Source: Burhinus oedicnemus
Taxonomy: Eukaryota; Chordata; Aves; Charadriiformes; Burhinidae
Length of the DNA: 64,000 bases
NCBI GenBank assembly: GCA_008921705.1
Contig: VFFE01009197.1
Span: 822,976 to 886,975, forward strand
Reading direction: 5' to 3'
Each line of letters starts with the position of its first letter. Position 1 is the stretch's first letter. Under the pieces are notes generated by a model, which saw only the letters and a list, made by a program, of their open reading frames with translations, had not been told where the DNA came from and did not search any database. Below are positions 26,501-37,868 of this stretch, piece by piece. Position numbers and translations under genes: made by a program.

Positions 26501-27030
26501 GTGAAGGTTACCTGTCCCTTGGGCTTTCAGAGAGCCTCGGGGTCTGCCCGAGCTCCCTGTGAAAGGGATGCTATGTTTAAGGAAGACAAACCTGCCATGC
26601 CACTGCTTTTCCTTCAAAATTTATTCTCGTAATTATTCAAAACAGTTTATATTTAGGCACTTGTGTACTGTGGTTTCTGCTATTCTACTAATTCGTCTGT
26701 TTTATTCTTGAAACGTTTTCAGCAGTTTATGTACTCGCCTGTCACGTTGAAGTTTACTTATAAAGTCTTGGCTAAGAACTATCCCTTCCTGGTCTTCAGG
26801 GGATACTGCTATGCCCAAGAGAAAAAGCTTAACATAACACCAGCAAATTGCTGCTTATATTTGTCTGGCATAATAGTTACAGAATTAAACTTGGATTGTG
26901 CTGTAGGATTTATTGCTAATTTGCTATTGGGAAGGAAATATTGCTGAAACATGTAAAATGGGTGAACTTTAACTCCTGAACGTTCAATATTTTGTTTCCA
27001 CTTTCTAGGAGGAAACATTAATATTAAGAA

Positions 27031-27204
27031 ATGGCAGAAGCAGTTTTTCATCCCCCAAGAAGGAAAAGAAGAGTTTTTGAGTCATATGAGTCTCCCTTTC
27101 CTGTGGATGTAGGTGGAAAGGATTTCAGAATATGCCAGGCTGAAATCATTAACAACAATGTTATTGTGAGGAACCCTGAAGATATTGAACAGCTTTATAA
27201 CAAG
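27031..27204 (+). CDS. TSEN2: TSEN2 first coding exon
   Basis: Encodes residues 1-58. The exon proper appears to begin near 27,009 after a ctttctag acceptor, giving about 22 bases of 5' UTR before the ATG. It carries a basic, nuclear-signal-like PPRRKRR stretch and the conserved INNNVIVRN block. Donor aag|gtgctg, phase 0. Confidence 0.95.
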
Positions 27205-30200
27205 GTGCTGTACCCTGTTTGCACACGATTTTTAGTGTTTTAAACGTAGTTAAAGTGTAATACTTGTTAACATCTGCCTGCCTTTATGTTTTCCTTCCCC
27301 TGTAGCCTCCAGTAATCCTCTGTATCTCCCTCCTCTCCTGAAATAAGTACAAAATGTATATTCTGTATCAAATGTAAAAAGTATTTCATTCTTATCCCAG
27401 CAAATAAATTTTAGAATGAAGTGATGTTGTGCGCTAAAAACAGTGGCAAAGACTTCATGTTTGTTATGTTTATTTCTTCTTTCCACATTTTATGCAACCT
27501 TGCAAAAGCATTTTCTTGTTTTTAAAGCTCAGGAGGTTGGAACGTTGATGTTCTATAAATGCCTGTAGAATTCTTTTAACTTCAGAGTGATTTCTTCCTG
27601 GGTAAAATAAGGTACATTAAGCCTCTTATGTCCGAGTACCATTTCACCACCGTTCTTACACATTAGCTTTATCCATCTCTTTGGTTTCTATTATGCATTG
27701 TCACAGCATTAATACACAGGTGTTCTCTTCTGCATCTGCTTTCAAAAGTCTGCTTGGAGATGTTGACTGGCAAATATTTAGAATTGAGGAAAAAGACTCA
27801 ACACCCTCCACTGGTTAAATCTTTTTAGTGCGGGTTTTTAATATTGAACTAGTTATCAGAAGCTAAGCAACAAGCTTTAGGCAAAGCTTAAATGCTGCAG
27901 AATTTCGGTTATTTTCTTCATGTGATCTTGGCAGTAAACATTTTATAGTTGGAAAGAAGTTCATTTTTGTCTGATGTTATAACAAGGACTTTTCTTTTTT
28001 TTTGAAGGGCTATTTTGGAAAAGGTATCCTTTCAAGAAGTCGACCAGTGTACAGCATTTCGGATCCTTTACTGGTTACTAAGTGGCAAGGTAAATTGTGC
28101 CCATTTGTACTTCCATCACTATTCTAATAGTATGTTTCACCTTTCTTCACTCATTGAAGATAGATGTTTATAAATTACACACAGAAAAATAATCTCCCTG
28201 CTGGGTCAGATCAAGGATCTCTCTCTCCCCATACCTGATGATGGCCAGTACGAGCTGCCTAGAAAAAATATAAGAACAGGAAACATATGTTGATAGCTCC
28301 TCATTGCATTCTCCTAGCCTTCACTGATTTCTTGCTTAGGAAGTCTATAAGTAAAGGTATCATCCTTGGACTCTTCGTCATATAATTGTCCAGTTTTTCT
28401 TGGTTTTAATCTGTAGATTTTAGTGTCCATGAAATCATGAGGCAAGGATATGTGAAATTTTTAATCTGCTTACAGCCAGTTATATCTGGTCCGCTCTTGG
28501 TTGTTTATAGAAAGGCTATCGTTCTTTATTCATCTTTTCCATGATATTTAAGTCTCAATAGACATCGCTGGATTTTATCACGTCCCTCCATGATTGTCTT
28601 TTTATGGGCTGGAGAAAAATACTGTATTTAGTTGTTCCTCTTGTGCAGGCTGTTAATTCTGTACCTTTTCTAGTTCTGCTGTGTCCTTCTTAAATACAAG
28701 TGGACCAAAATGGCATAGAGATTGAAGATGGGGGTAAATACTGGGCTGCAGATTACCGCAGTGCAAAATCACATGAAAGCATTTTTATATTGTTGAAACA
28801 ATGCATGATTTTTCTTTATACAGGTGCTAACATAAACATGCCTATAATCTCATCCAAGAAGTAAGTTAATTTACATAAATTTATTCTTGGGGTTTTTTAT
28901 GAAACAGATTATTTTATATTTTATCTTACTGCTTTACAGGTTGTTGGCTGTAAAATGCTGATGATTTGCTTCTATTTCTTTTCTTTGTATTTAATTTATA
29001 AATCACATTAGAAAAACTAGAATTTGAGTAGGTGATACTCAGCATGGTTTTTCGTGTAAGCTTGCAGGTATTAATTGCTGAACAGAAGCCAAGATTCAGT
29101 GCATGCATAGTAGTAAGGGTATTTAATTCATAATAACATCAAGCGTAATAAACTTGTTTCTCAGCTGAGGAGCAGAAAGAGACATTTCTGGGGCAGGCTA
29201 TTTAAAATAACTCTCCCATTTCCATATTGAATTATTATAATGTGGGCTGAAGCAGCTCTTCAACTTATATAATATATAAATGTTTTACTCTTTTTTTTTT
29301 TTTTTTCCGTAGTATCTATTAACATTGCTAGTTTGTACATTTAGCAAAACAGAGTGTTAGACTACGTACTTACTTTGTTCCACTTAAATAGTACATGAAC
29401 TAACTCTTAAGAGTGTGCAAGTTAGTTACTCTGTTTGCTTTAATCTTATGATAAGGCTAAAAATTTTACTTTATTTGAATTTAAAAGTTACGCTGCTTCA
29501 GTCCTCAACTATAGGTAAGACAAACAGTTGCAGTATTACTACTGCTGCTACTACAGTTACTACTAGCAGAAACATTTGTCATTCTTACTAGTCTACTTTG
29601 TGACTGCTTTATGTGCCAGCAAATACAGCTGGGCATCAATGAAAGTGTAATTACATTGGTGCAGAAAATGCATCATGATCTGTCTCAGTAGAGATCTGTA
29701 AATGTGAATTACATGGTAATTAAATCATAGGACAAAGAGGAGTATGTTTTATAACAAAAAGTACAGCAGTGAATCATATAGCTTTATTATGAGACTTCAG
29801 AGGGACTGACATTTTGTGTTGACACATGAAATTTACATTTAATTCTCTTTGTAGTTCTTCATTACCTGGTCTGTAATTGCTGTGTTAGGATTTTGTGTGG
29901 GGAAATAAAGAATATTGTACTAGAGTTGTCCAAGTTTGAATAAGGACAGCTGCACTCCGCTACCTGTAACTTTCACAGAATGCATATTAATGTCTTCAAT
30001 TGGATATTAATGTTATATTCCAAGGAGAAGTAATTGAAGGGGCACTAAAAAATCCATCATAATTGAAAATTGTATTAGAAAGATTTACAGCTTTCAGTTA
30101 GTATCTTGCTGATAGGATTTAGTTCTTATGGATGTGGGGGCTTTGGTTAAAACTGAGGGTAGTTTCTGCTTAAGATTTGTACGCTGGTGTTTTTGCTATG

Positions 30201-33200
30201 CCATTGCTGTTTCAAAGACAGTTAAAACCAAGTTTTGAAGATACTGTTCTCAGTACTTAGCTGTATAATAGATTAAGAGTGTGAGAGTTCTGTATGCAAA
30301 GTCTTGTTACATATTTTAATCATGCAACCTCTGATACCAAGATGTTTTTGCAGGGAATTCAGGCTTAAGGCTTCAGTGGGAGGAGGAATTTGCCTCGTGA
30401 AGTTCTTGCTTTTGAAACTGTATAGCAGTAGTCCTCAATGCATGGTTCTTGTGCAACGTTCGGTAACAGTGTTTATTGCCACAGAAATGTAAAAGGCAAA
30501 ACAAAGCCAAAGAAGGGAGCAGAATCTTGATGTTCAGTGATATAATCTGCAGCTTCCTGATGACTGGAGTCCTATTACATTGTGCATGTTGTATTTCGCA
30601 TAACACTTATTGGCAGGAGGTGTCCAGATTTGTATTGAGAACTGTGCTGAATCATCTTTTTTTAAGATGTTAATTAAAGGATGTAATGCCCTAGAACTTC
30701 TCATTTACTTTACTTGTTTACTAGGTACCAGTGTCATGTGCAGTGGGCTAAAAGTATTTTGCAAAAGCAAGGATTTGATGACTGCTCGGTTACCAAAATT
30801 CTTGAAACTTACACTAAACCTCTTGAGCTGCCATTTTTGGAAGAGGATGGAGCTGAACAAACCAGTAATACTTGCAACAGAATGGGCCCAAATACAGAAA
30901 ATACCGAACTTTCCAGACAATCTTCTACAGATACTGGAAATGCAGTAGCCCAAAGTCCTGGGAATCAGAACGAAGGCTACAAGAAAGCCTGTTTGGAAGG
31001 AGATCCAGCATTTGATCCTGTGGCCGTATGTGGCTCTAAAGAACAGGAACAAGGTGACTTGAAAGAGATAGCTGAAGTGTCTTGCCAGAAGCATGGTTTT
31101 CTCGTGCATTGCGGCTGCAAGGCAAAGGAGAGCACTGAGCAAAGATCTTGTGAGATGATTAAGTCAAAAGAATGTGCTCCAGAATATGTATTGGTGCAAG
31201 AGGAAGAAGAAGGTAGTTTATGTCCTGAAGATGATTCTGCTCATCTGCAAGAAAATGTAAGTATAAAGAGTATCCTAACCTTCTAGGAAAATTGTATCAT
31301 CAGTGCTATTTTCTGTTTCAGTATTTTTTCCAGTTTAAAGTTTTAGTAATGCAGTACATTTTTCTTGTAGCTTGTCAAGAAGGAAAAACTAGTATGCAGA
31401 AGGAATCCATTTAGGATTTTTGAATATTTACAACTCAGCTTGGAAGAGGTATGTTTCAAGTACAGGACAAGCTGTTTTACTTTTAATCTGAAAAGTAAAA
31501 AAAGTTTTACTTTTAATCTGAAAATCTATGTCATGACATAATTTAATACCTGTTTCTGAAGTACGGGGTTCTCCTGTGTCTCCTAAGTAGTTGGATTGTC
31601 TTAGTCATTAAACTTACTTTTAATAACCTGCAGTAATTACATGATATGATTGAAAAAAAAAATGTAGGCTCCAATCCCATTCACTTTAGTTAAATAATCC
31701 CACTGACAAAGAGACCAGTGATAGGACTTAAGTATAGAAATACGAGGAATGTAAGATTTGTATAAATCCTGCTTTGATTGTGCTGCTTCTAAATATATTC
31801 ACATGTGTTAGTTTTAACACAGTGCCTTCAGGAATCTACAGCACATGCATGGATTTTTTTGTAGTCCTGTATCTGTTGAATTGTAAAGGTCATGAAGAGA
31901 AATCTCAAAGGAAACTTTCAGGCAACTTGTTTGTCTTTATGACATCAGGATTCTTGTATAAAACTAATTTGAGCCTTTGTTCTTGTATGGAATATAAACT
32001 ACAGGAAGAGTCTAGCTATCAGTTAAACTTACTCTGTTTATTTTTTCAGGCTTTTTTCTTGGTGTATGCTCTGGGATGTTTAAGTATTTATTATGGTGAG
32101 GTAAGAGATTGGATTAATTTTAGATGACTGGGGATACCGTTAGTTTGGATATATTTTGGTCTGAAATTTTTACTTACTATGGCAGTATTTTATGCTGTTA
32201 ATAATTCTGAAGGAGGAAACACCACAAAGAGTAATTAGGAAGTATTTCTTAAAAGTAATGTTGTTCTTGTTTATGAAATACTGGTCTGAAAATTTTGTTT
32301 ACCAAGGCAAATATAGCTACACACAGTCTTTCTGTAGAGAAAGGTTTTTGTTGTAACTGACGCAGGAAATACGGAGAAAGCAAGTATGGGAGGCATAATA
32401 TGGTGAATACTCTCCCTTTCCTGAAACAGGAAAATTCCTTGGAGTTTTAAGCATTAATCTAGAAGTATATCAAGCTACTGTTGATGTAATGACAAAATAA
32501 TTGAAACCTATGCTTCCAATTTAAAATTTGTCAGATTTTCCTTTAAATAAGGGCATTATGGGACTGATCGTGAAATGCTAAAAAAAACCCCAGCCTAAAT
32601 GGAGCAACAGGTTTTTGTCTTGTATTTAGGGATTCTGTATTTTATTGCCCAAAGTCCATGCTCTTTGCAGTAGACTGTGATTTTTTTTATATATCTGCTG
32701 TAATATCAATATAGTCACATTAATGCCTTTGGTTGTGATTTTTAGGAGCCCCTAACTATTTTGAAGCTATGGGAAATTTTCAGCGAAGTGAAGCCCAATT
32801 TTAAAACTACTTACATGGCGTATCACTACTTTCGCAGTAAGGGTTGGGTCCCCAAAGTCGGACTGAAGTATGGAACTGATCTCTGTGAGTAGCTTCCTTA
32901 AAAAAACGTAATCATTTGCAACTGACTTCTTTCCAGGCAGTGCAAGACTCCAGTGCCAAAGATTAATTTAATAATGGGGAGCTGCATGATTGGAGCAGGC
33001 TTTGCTGCTTGCAGTTGGCAAAAGACATCTTTGGCTAGACTACAGGTTAGCAATAAAGTTAGGGTGAGTGGAGTATAACATCCATATCCAGTAGCTGAGG
33101 AGATAGCTTGAAAGGCCTGTTGTTTTGCTTCATGGGATTAATAATTAGTATAGGACTGCACTGAAATTCCCTTCCAAGTTTCTCTCCCCCCTCTAAACAC

Positions 33201-36200
33201 ATCTGCTGCAGTATAAACATGACAGTCTCTGGAGTAACAGGTTTGCATCTAGATCCCAATTCACATCAAAGTCCATGTATCTCATTATTTGTCCCATTTA
33301 ATGGAAGCTGGACTTCTGCTGAACTTACTGCTAAGGCTGTTTCTCTGTATGGTTTTTTTTAGGAGGGGAGGAGAGGGAAGGGACTTGTTTGTTAATGGTA
33401 GGGTTTTTAATCTTACAGAAATAATTAGTAGTGTCCATAATCCCTTGCTAAGTAATTCAAGTATTACATTCTGCTTATGTCAACATAAACAGTACAGTAA
33501 TGCCTGTTGTTACAGGAAAATGTGCATAAAGGGAGGTATTTTTTCAATGTGTGCATGCAAACCAGCAGCTGTTTTAATACTGCTGGAGCAGTTCTAAAGT
33601 TTTGGGGGTTGTGTATTTGAGTATGTTGAGGTTGTGCCGAGCTAGTCCTTTAGATCAGTGTGTAGGTTTGGCTGAATTCAACATCACTGTTCTTAGTACT
33701 CTGGGTTGTAGATGGGGTTTTGCGGTTGATCACCTGATGTATATGTGAAATTGATAATAGTTTGTTCACCATTCATTTGTGTTCTGGCCTGAATTTGTTG
33801 TTTAGCATATCACTGCCTTTGGATTTGTGCCAGACAAAGGAAGTGGATTAGTTTAGGCTAGCAGGCTTCTTACTCCTGAGCTCCTCTAGCTTCTTGTTCT
33901 TTGGCAGTACCTTCTTAAAATTGATATTACTGCAATTGCTTGTAACAGATAATTTGCAAATTGTGGTTGTCACTGGAATGAAGTGCTGCTTGTCCTTTTC
34001 CTGACAGGGTCTGTGCTAGCCAGCTGTATAAGAAAACCTGCGCTAGTTAAAGACAGTCCCGTCTTAAAGATCATGACAAAGGGGAGAGAGGAAATGTGAC
34101 TATTTAGTTCAGTTAGAATAGTCCAGCTGCAATGATTCTTGTGTACTCCTGTATAGAGAAGGAACTTTTAGTGGATCTGGTGGGCCCTATGGAAGAACTT
34201 GTACCCTGTGCCTTTCCTACAACTTGTGGAAAATGCTTGCTTGCTTAGAACAGAAACTCAATGGCTTATTGTGATCTTTTACTTGTATTCATGGCTCAAC
34301 TTCTATTGTGAATACAGTGTTAAAAGCATGAGTCTATTGCAGAGAAATTCCATCCTAAACTTTTTCCCACAGCAATTGCTAACTGTCCTTTGGCTCTTCC
34401 ACTTTATCTTTTACATGCCACTCCCCTGCCCTCAATCATCCTGTTGCTCCTGTGGTTTTTTTGTCTCTTCCCTCGCTCTCCACTTGCTGGAACAACTTAA
34501 TTCTGAGGAGAATTCAAAAGTCTTGAAGTTTTGTCATGTGTGATTAAACCTTACAAAACATTTGAAAATATTTATGGACCCAGCTGTTAAACTGAGATGG
34601 AAACTCTGTGATTATCTAACTAAGGTGTCTCTCTTTCATTTCAGTGCTGTATCGAAAAGGCCCCCCTTTCTATCACGCAAGGTTTGAAGCTCATGTTTCT
34701 GTCTAATTTCTTATTTTCAAATTAGTAAATTTCTCTCAAACAAATTTAGTATCTTCCCTGGTTAAGCACATATTCTTCACTCAAAACACTTTGCCAGATG
34801 CCTGCATACTGGGAATGCAAAAGTCCTTTTAGCAGAAGTACTAAATAATGCAATTTCATTGAATTCATCTAACAGTAGTAAGACATTAAACATTAAAAGC
34901 TGCAATAAGCATATTTAGCACTCATATGATGAATACATTAAGGAAAGTAATTTCATTTAGTAATAGTGACTTTTAAAAATATGAGATATGGATAATTTAT
35001 GTAATTTGGGAGAAAAATCTTTTAAGGGATGATAATTGTCTTTATTCGTTAGCTAGTCAGGTTGAACTCCTAGATAATAAATTGATTATAAATATCAGAT
35101 TGGCATTCATAAGAGAATGCTACAAACATCAGCAGAAGGGTGGGTAGGGAAAGTGTCTGTAAGCGTATTCACAACTTCATCTTTTCTCCTCTTTTCCTAG
35201 TAGAAAGAGACTTAAGTTTCACAACTTGCTTAGTGCATGCTGGCGTATTGTTTAACACCAGTTTTTAGGCTCTAATTCTGAAGTTTCACGATCCTCCTAA
35301 AACAGTAGTTTTCTTTCTCTGAATTCTCCTATCTGGTTTGTTTTCCAGTTACTCTGTCATTGCTGAATTAGTTGATGATAATTTTGAAGGTTCTCTTCGC
35401 AGACCACTCAGCTGGAAGTCCTTGTCTGGGTTGAACAGAACAACTGTTAATGCTTCTAAGGTAAGTGTAAGATGCTAGTTTTAAAATAGCTTTAAAATGA
35501 TAAACGTGCAGTAGTTTAGTTCCAAAGAACAGGGAGTTAGAGTGAGGCTGGAAAGAGAATCCTTCTGTTTCTAGTCTGCCGAAGAACACCTTGAGTTGCA
35601 AGTAGGCAAACGAATTTCCTTTGTCAATATTCAGATGAATTCTGGAAGAAGCTTATTGAAGTTCTGTTCACTGTAGGAATGTTAAAAGTTGTGTGAGGAA
35701 CAGAAGACAGACCCGAGGGACACTTTCCTGCTTGCCTGTTCTGTTTTTAAAGCCCTCTTCATCTACCAGGATTTTCTTTTAAACCGTGAAACTGAAAGCT
35801 TCCAAAACATTTTCTCTGTGATAGAGCCTCGTACATAGTGCTTCCGTACTCACAGCCATGCTGCTCAGGTGTTGTGTTACAATTCTAGTTTATCTTATAG
35901 CAGTATTATGCTTTGATAAGGAAAATGAGATATGCATATTATACAGCCCTCCCTAACTTGGTTTACAGAAGACATCTTGTAGGAAACTGGGTATTTGCAT
36001 TTCTAATTAATCTAAAACTTGGCACAGAAAGAAATCAGTTGAAATTCATGTTTTCTGTTTACCAACAGGAACTTATGTTATGCTATTTGATTAGACCGTC
36101 TGACATGACTGAAAAAGAGATGTCAACACCAGAATGTATGAAAAAAATTAAGGTTCAGGTGAGTCATTACTTCTCTCCTTTGCCTGTGTAGCTTTGCCTT

Positions 36201-36694
36201 GGGGCAGCTGGACAGCTAACTGTAAGAGCCCCCTTGAACTGTTGCTTGCTCCTTCACATGCTTTGGGTTTTGTACGCATAGCTGCAATAAAATAACTAGA
36301 TTCCTTTCTGCCCCAAGGCATGAGAAGTGCATTGCAGGCTCTTTAAAGACTTAAGATCTTCTAATCTAAATTTTAATGTTGCTGCTACTGTGAATGTAAA
36401 CATTTGCATGGGGAAACAGGGATACCTATGGAGACTGTAAGGTTAATGTATGTTTAAAAATGAAGGGAGAAGAACCTGTGAGAGACCAGCTCACTTCAGG
36501 AACGAATGTATTCATCTACTAAAATTTCTCAGTGTTCACATAATATATATCAATTTGCTAAAGGCATAATCCCCATCCCTCACTGGTTATCTGTACTTTC
36601 CCCCCTGCCCAATAATTGCTGTTTTTTATTTCAGGAACTGATTGTAAGTCGTTGGGTTTCTTCCCGTGAGCGCAGTGAGCAAGATGAATTTTAA
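27031..36694 (+). CDS. TSEN2: TSEN2, tRNA splicing endonuclease catalytic subunit 2
   Basis: This subunit of the nuclear TSEN endonuclease cleaves the 5' splice site of intron-containing pre-tRNAs, working with TSEN34, TSEN15 and TSEN54 (known for the family). Coding exons: 27,031-27,204; 28,008-28,089; 28,824-28,860; 30,725-31,256; 31,371-31,448; 32,050-32,100; 32,746-32,884; 34,645-34,681; 35,349-35,460; 36,069-36,158; 36,635-36,694. They join without frame break into 463 codons (human 465). The N-terminal [14 protein letters not shown] start matches the mammalian one. The endonuclease fold lies at about 280-455. The catalytic triad is intact: Tyr367 and His375 in [12 protein letters not shown], and Lys414 at the end of exon 10 (human Tyr369, His377, Lys416). 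The linker at about 110-270 is divergent. A non-coding first exon in the upstream CpG island is inferred. Start chosen by homology; it lies 22 bases after an intron-like acceptor. Confidence 0.97.
28008..28089 (+). CDS. TSEN2: TSEN2 coding exon 2
   Basis: Acceptor tttgaag, donor caag|gtaaat. Encodes residues 59-86, with the conserved [13 protein letters not shown] block directly continuing the previous exon. Confidence 0.95.
28198..28740 (-). mobile_element. Ancient CR1-type LINE fragment in TSEN2 intron, antisense
   Basis: The stretch opens with 'gctgggtcagatcaaggat' and 'gatggccagtacgagctgcc' and ends with 'ctgtaccttttctagttctg', 'aaatggcatagagattg' and 'aagatggggg'. This is the order seen in the antisense of old CR1 copies abundant in turtles and crocodilians. 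It is highly diverged with indels. The identification comes from remembered consensus, and the subfamily is not assigned. Confidence 0.45.
28824..28860 (+). CDS. TSEN2: TSEN2 coding exon 3 (37-nt small exon)
   Basis: Acceptor tatacag, donor aagaa|gtaagt. Encodes residues 86-98 ([11 protein letters not shown]), matching the TNMPIITSK block of mammals. It is too short to show as an open frame by itself and is supported by both splice sites and phase. Confidence 0.93.
30725..31256 (+). CDS. TSEN2: TSEN2 coding exon 4 (large linker exon)
   Basis: Acceptor tttactag, donor gaaaat|gtaagt, 532 nt. Encodes residues 98-275. The first 35 residues ([17 protein letters not shown] through YTKPLE) are conserved; the rest is an acidic, cysteine-containing, poorly conserved linker ending in an [11 protein letters not shown] stretch that aligns with human EYVLVEEAE. 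Confidence 0.95.
31371..31448 (+). CDS. TSEN2: TSEN2 coding exon 5
   Basis: Acceptor cttgtag, donor gaagag|gtatgt, phase 0 on both sides, 26 codons. Encodes residues 276-301 including [15 protein letters not shown], the start of the endonuclease domain. Confidence 0.95.
31474..31524. repeat. Local direct duplication, period 30 bp, in TSEN2 intron
   Basis: A 21-bp segment beginning gttttacttttaatctgaaa occurs at 31,474-31,494 and 31,504-31,524, just after the donor of the preceding exon. Confidence 0.75.
32050..32100 (+). CDS. TSEN2: TSEN2 coding exon 6 (51 nt)
   Basis: Acceptor ttttttcag, donor ggtgag|gtaaga. Encodes residues 302-318 ([17 protein letters not shown]). A second GT five bases upstream of the used donor would break the frame and is not preferred. 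Confidence 0.95.
32746..32884 (+). CDS. TSEN2: TSEN2 coding exon 7
   Basis: Acceptor gatttttag, donor tctct|gtgagt. Encodes residues 319-365 with [20 protein letters not shown], the most conserved stretch of the tRNA-intron endonuclease fold. Confidence 0.96.
34645..34681 (+). CDS. TSEN2: TSEN2 coding exon 8 (catalytic Tyr and His)
   Basis: A 37-nt exon with acceptor catttcag and donor gcaag|gtttga. Encodes residues 365-377, including Tyr367 and His375, two of the three catalytic residues. The donor has a weak +3 to +6 match (gtttga). Confidence 0.94.
35349..35460 (+). CDS. TSEN2: TSEN2 coding exon 9 (ends at catalytic Lys)
   Basis: Acceptor gttttccag, donor tctaag|gtaagt. Encodes residues 377-414; the final codon is the catalytic Lys414. 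Conserved [11 protein letters not shown] lies mid-exon. Confidence 0.95.
36069..36158 (+). CDS. TSEN2: TSEN2 coding exon 10
   Basis: Acceptor accaacag, donor gttcag|gtgagt, 30 codons in phase 0. Encodes residues 415-444 ([11 protein letters not shown] through KKIKVQ). Confidence 0.95.
36635..36694 (+). CDS. TSEN2: TSEN2 last coding exon
   Basis: Acceptor tatttcag. Encodes [19 protein letters not shown] and stop TAA at 36,692-36,694, matching the mammalian C terminus almost residue for residue. Confidence 0.96.
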   Translation, partial: ELIVSRWVSSRERSEQDEF

Positions 36695-36908
36695 CTGACT
36701 GTATAGGAAAAACTTACTTTTTTTAAATCATGTCTTGTTGTTTTTCACCTGATCTTCTCATGATGAACCATTGCCTCAGAACAGTTTCTATCAGCATATT
36801 CAGTTGGTATGTATAAATGCTATTCAAAATGAGGTATATCCTGTTTATCGGGGAGAATTTTGTATTGAAAAATATAACAACTATAATAATGCATATGAAG
36901 GGGAAAAA

Positions 36909-36914
36909 ATTAAA
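36909..36914 (+). terminator. Candidate TSEN2 poly(A) signal ATTAAA
   Basis: This is the first common hexamer variant after the TSEN2 stop (about 215 nt), followed at about 36,937-36,948 by a U/GU-rich cttgtttgtttcc element at the expected distance. It would give a short 3' UTR. ATTAAA at 38,779-38,784 is an alternative for a longer one. Predicted only. Confidence 0.45.
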
Positions 36915-37437
36915 GCTGTGTCCCAACTCAAAATACTTGTTTGTTTCCTTAAAACTTATAAACGTGTATCTTTGAATGGTGGCTAGACTGCAGTGATTAG
37001 TAATAGTATTTTTAATATTCTGACAGATCCAGGCATTAGTGCTGAATAGGCACTACAGCCTGCAGAGCCACTGAAGTCCAAAACCTGAATGTCTGCCTGA
37101 AAGCTGAAGCAATGAGGGATCAAAAAGTTTTCTGGGAATATGTCACAGATTCTTCAGAGCTGAACTTCATTTTGTAGCTCAGCACAGGGTCCTACATTCT
37201 TCAGAAATGAGGACTTAAACTTGATAGTCTTCAAGTTTAATGCTGGTTTTTATCTAGTTAAAGCTAGATTTGTTTTTAACAAACCAGCACGAATTACAGT
37301 GAGTCAAATAACCTTTTGGGATACCTATGGTACCATTTCTTCTTCAACCAAAACCTGACTTCGTAGCCTTGATGAAGTTGCACAAACTTAGATTTGAGGA
37401 GAGATCTGGTTGTTACAGTACTGGGCATTGTAACACG

Positions 37438-37576
37438 TTGCTGTTAGGTGCATAGACCCTGGAGTTTCATGGTCCCAACTATAAGTACTTATTTTCACAA
37501 GCGCTGTTCGGAATTGAGGAACTCTTCCCAGAATGTGCAAGGATTTTAATTCTAGGGTCTAAGCACCTAACAGCAA
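37438..37576. repeat. 139-bp near-perfect inverted repeat (possible MITE or hairpin)
   Basis: The 23-bp arms at 37,438-37,460 and 37,554-37,576 are reverse complements with one mismatch (core ttgctgttaggtg / cacctaacagcaa) around a 93-bp spacer. It lies downstream of the TSEN2 stop, possibly within a long 3' UTR. No clear target-site duplication is seen. It could be a small non-autonomous DNA transposon with terminal inverted repeats or a structured RNA element. Confidence 0.65.
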
Positions 37577-37842
37577 TGTTAGGTGTTAGGCAGTAGGGAA
37601 TGCTGGGGCACCTTTCCCCATTTCAGTAAGATGTCGTACTTCACTTGGGATTTGCACAGCAAGATGCCCTGACCGCAAGTTGATGCCCTTTACTTTTGCT
37701 GAAGATGGGTTGTACTGTGTAGAAAATAATGAAGATTTGCTGAGCTAGGGAGAGGAGGTCAGTCTCTGTAGCTTGCCAAGTCTAAGTCTCAGTTTCATCA
37801 CTGCATTTTTCTCTTTTATTCAGCAACTACAACAGTCTATAC

Positions 37843-37868
37843 TTTTTTTTTTTTTTTTTTTTTTTTTT
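37843..37868. repeat. Poly-T tract (T26)
   Basis: Uninterrupted run of 26 T in the TSEN2 3' flank. Confidence 0.9.

Noticed and set aside
25952..26617. 221-codon minus-strand open frame, plus several overlapping plus-strand frames
   Set aside because: Lies in the CpG island, where stop codons are rare; Arg/Pro/Ala/Gly-rich translation with no recognisable domain and parallel open frames on both strands.
30705..31142. 145-codon minus-strand open frame
   Set aside because: It is the antisense shadow of the large TSEN2 coding exon.
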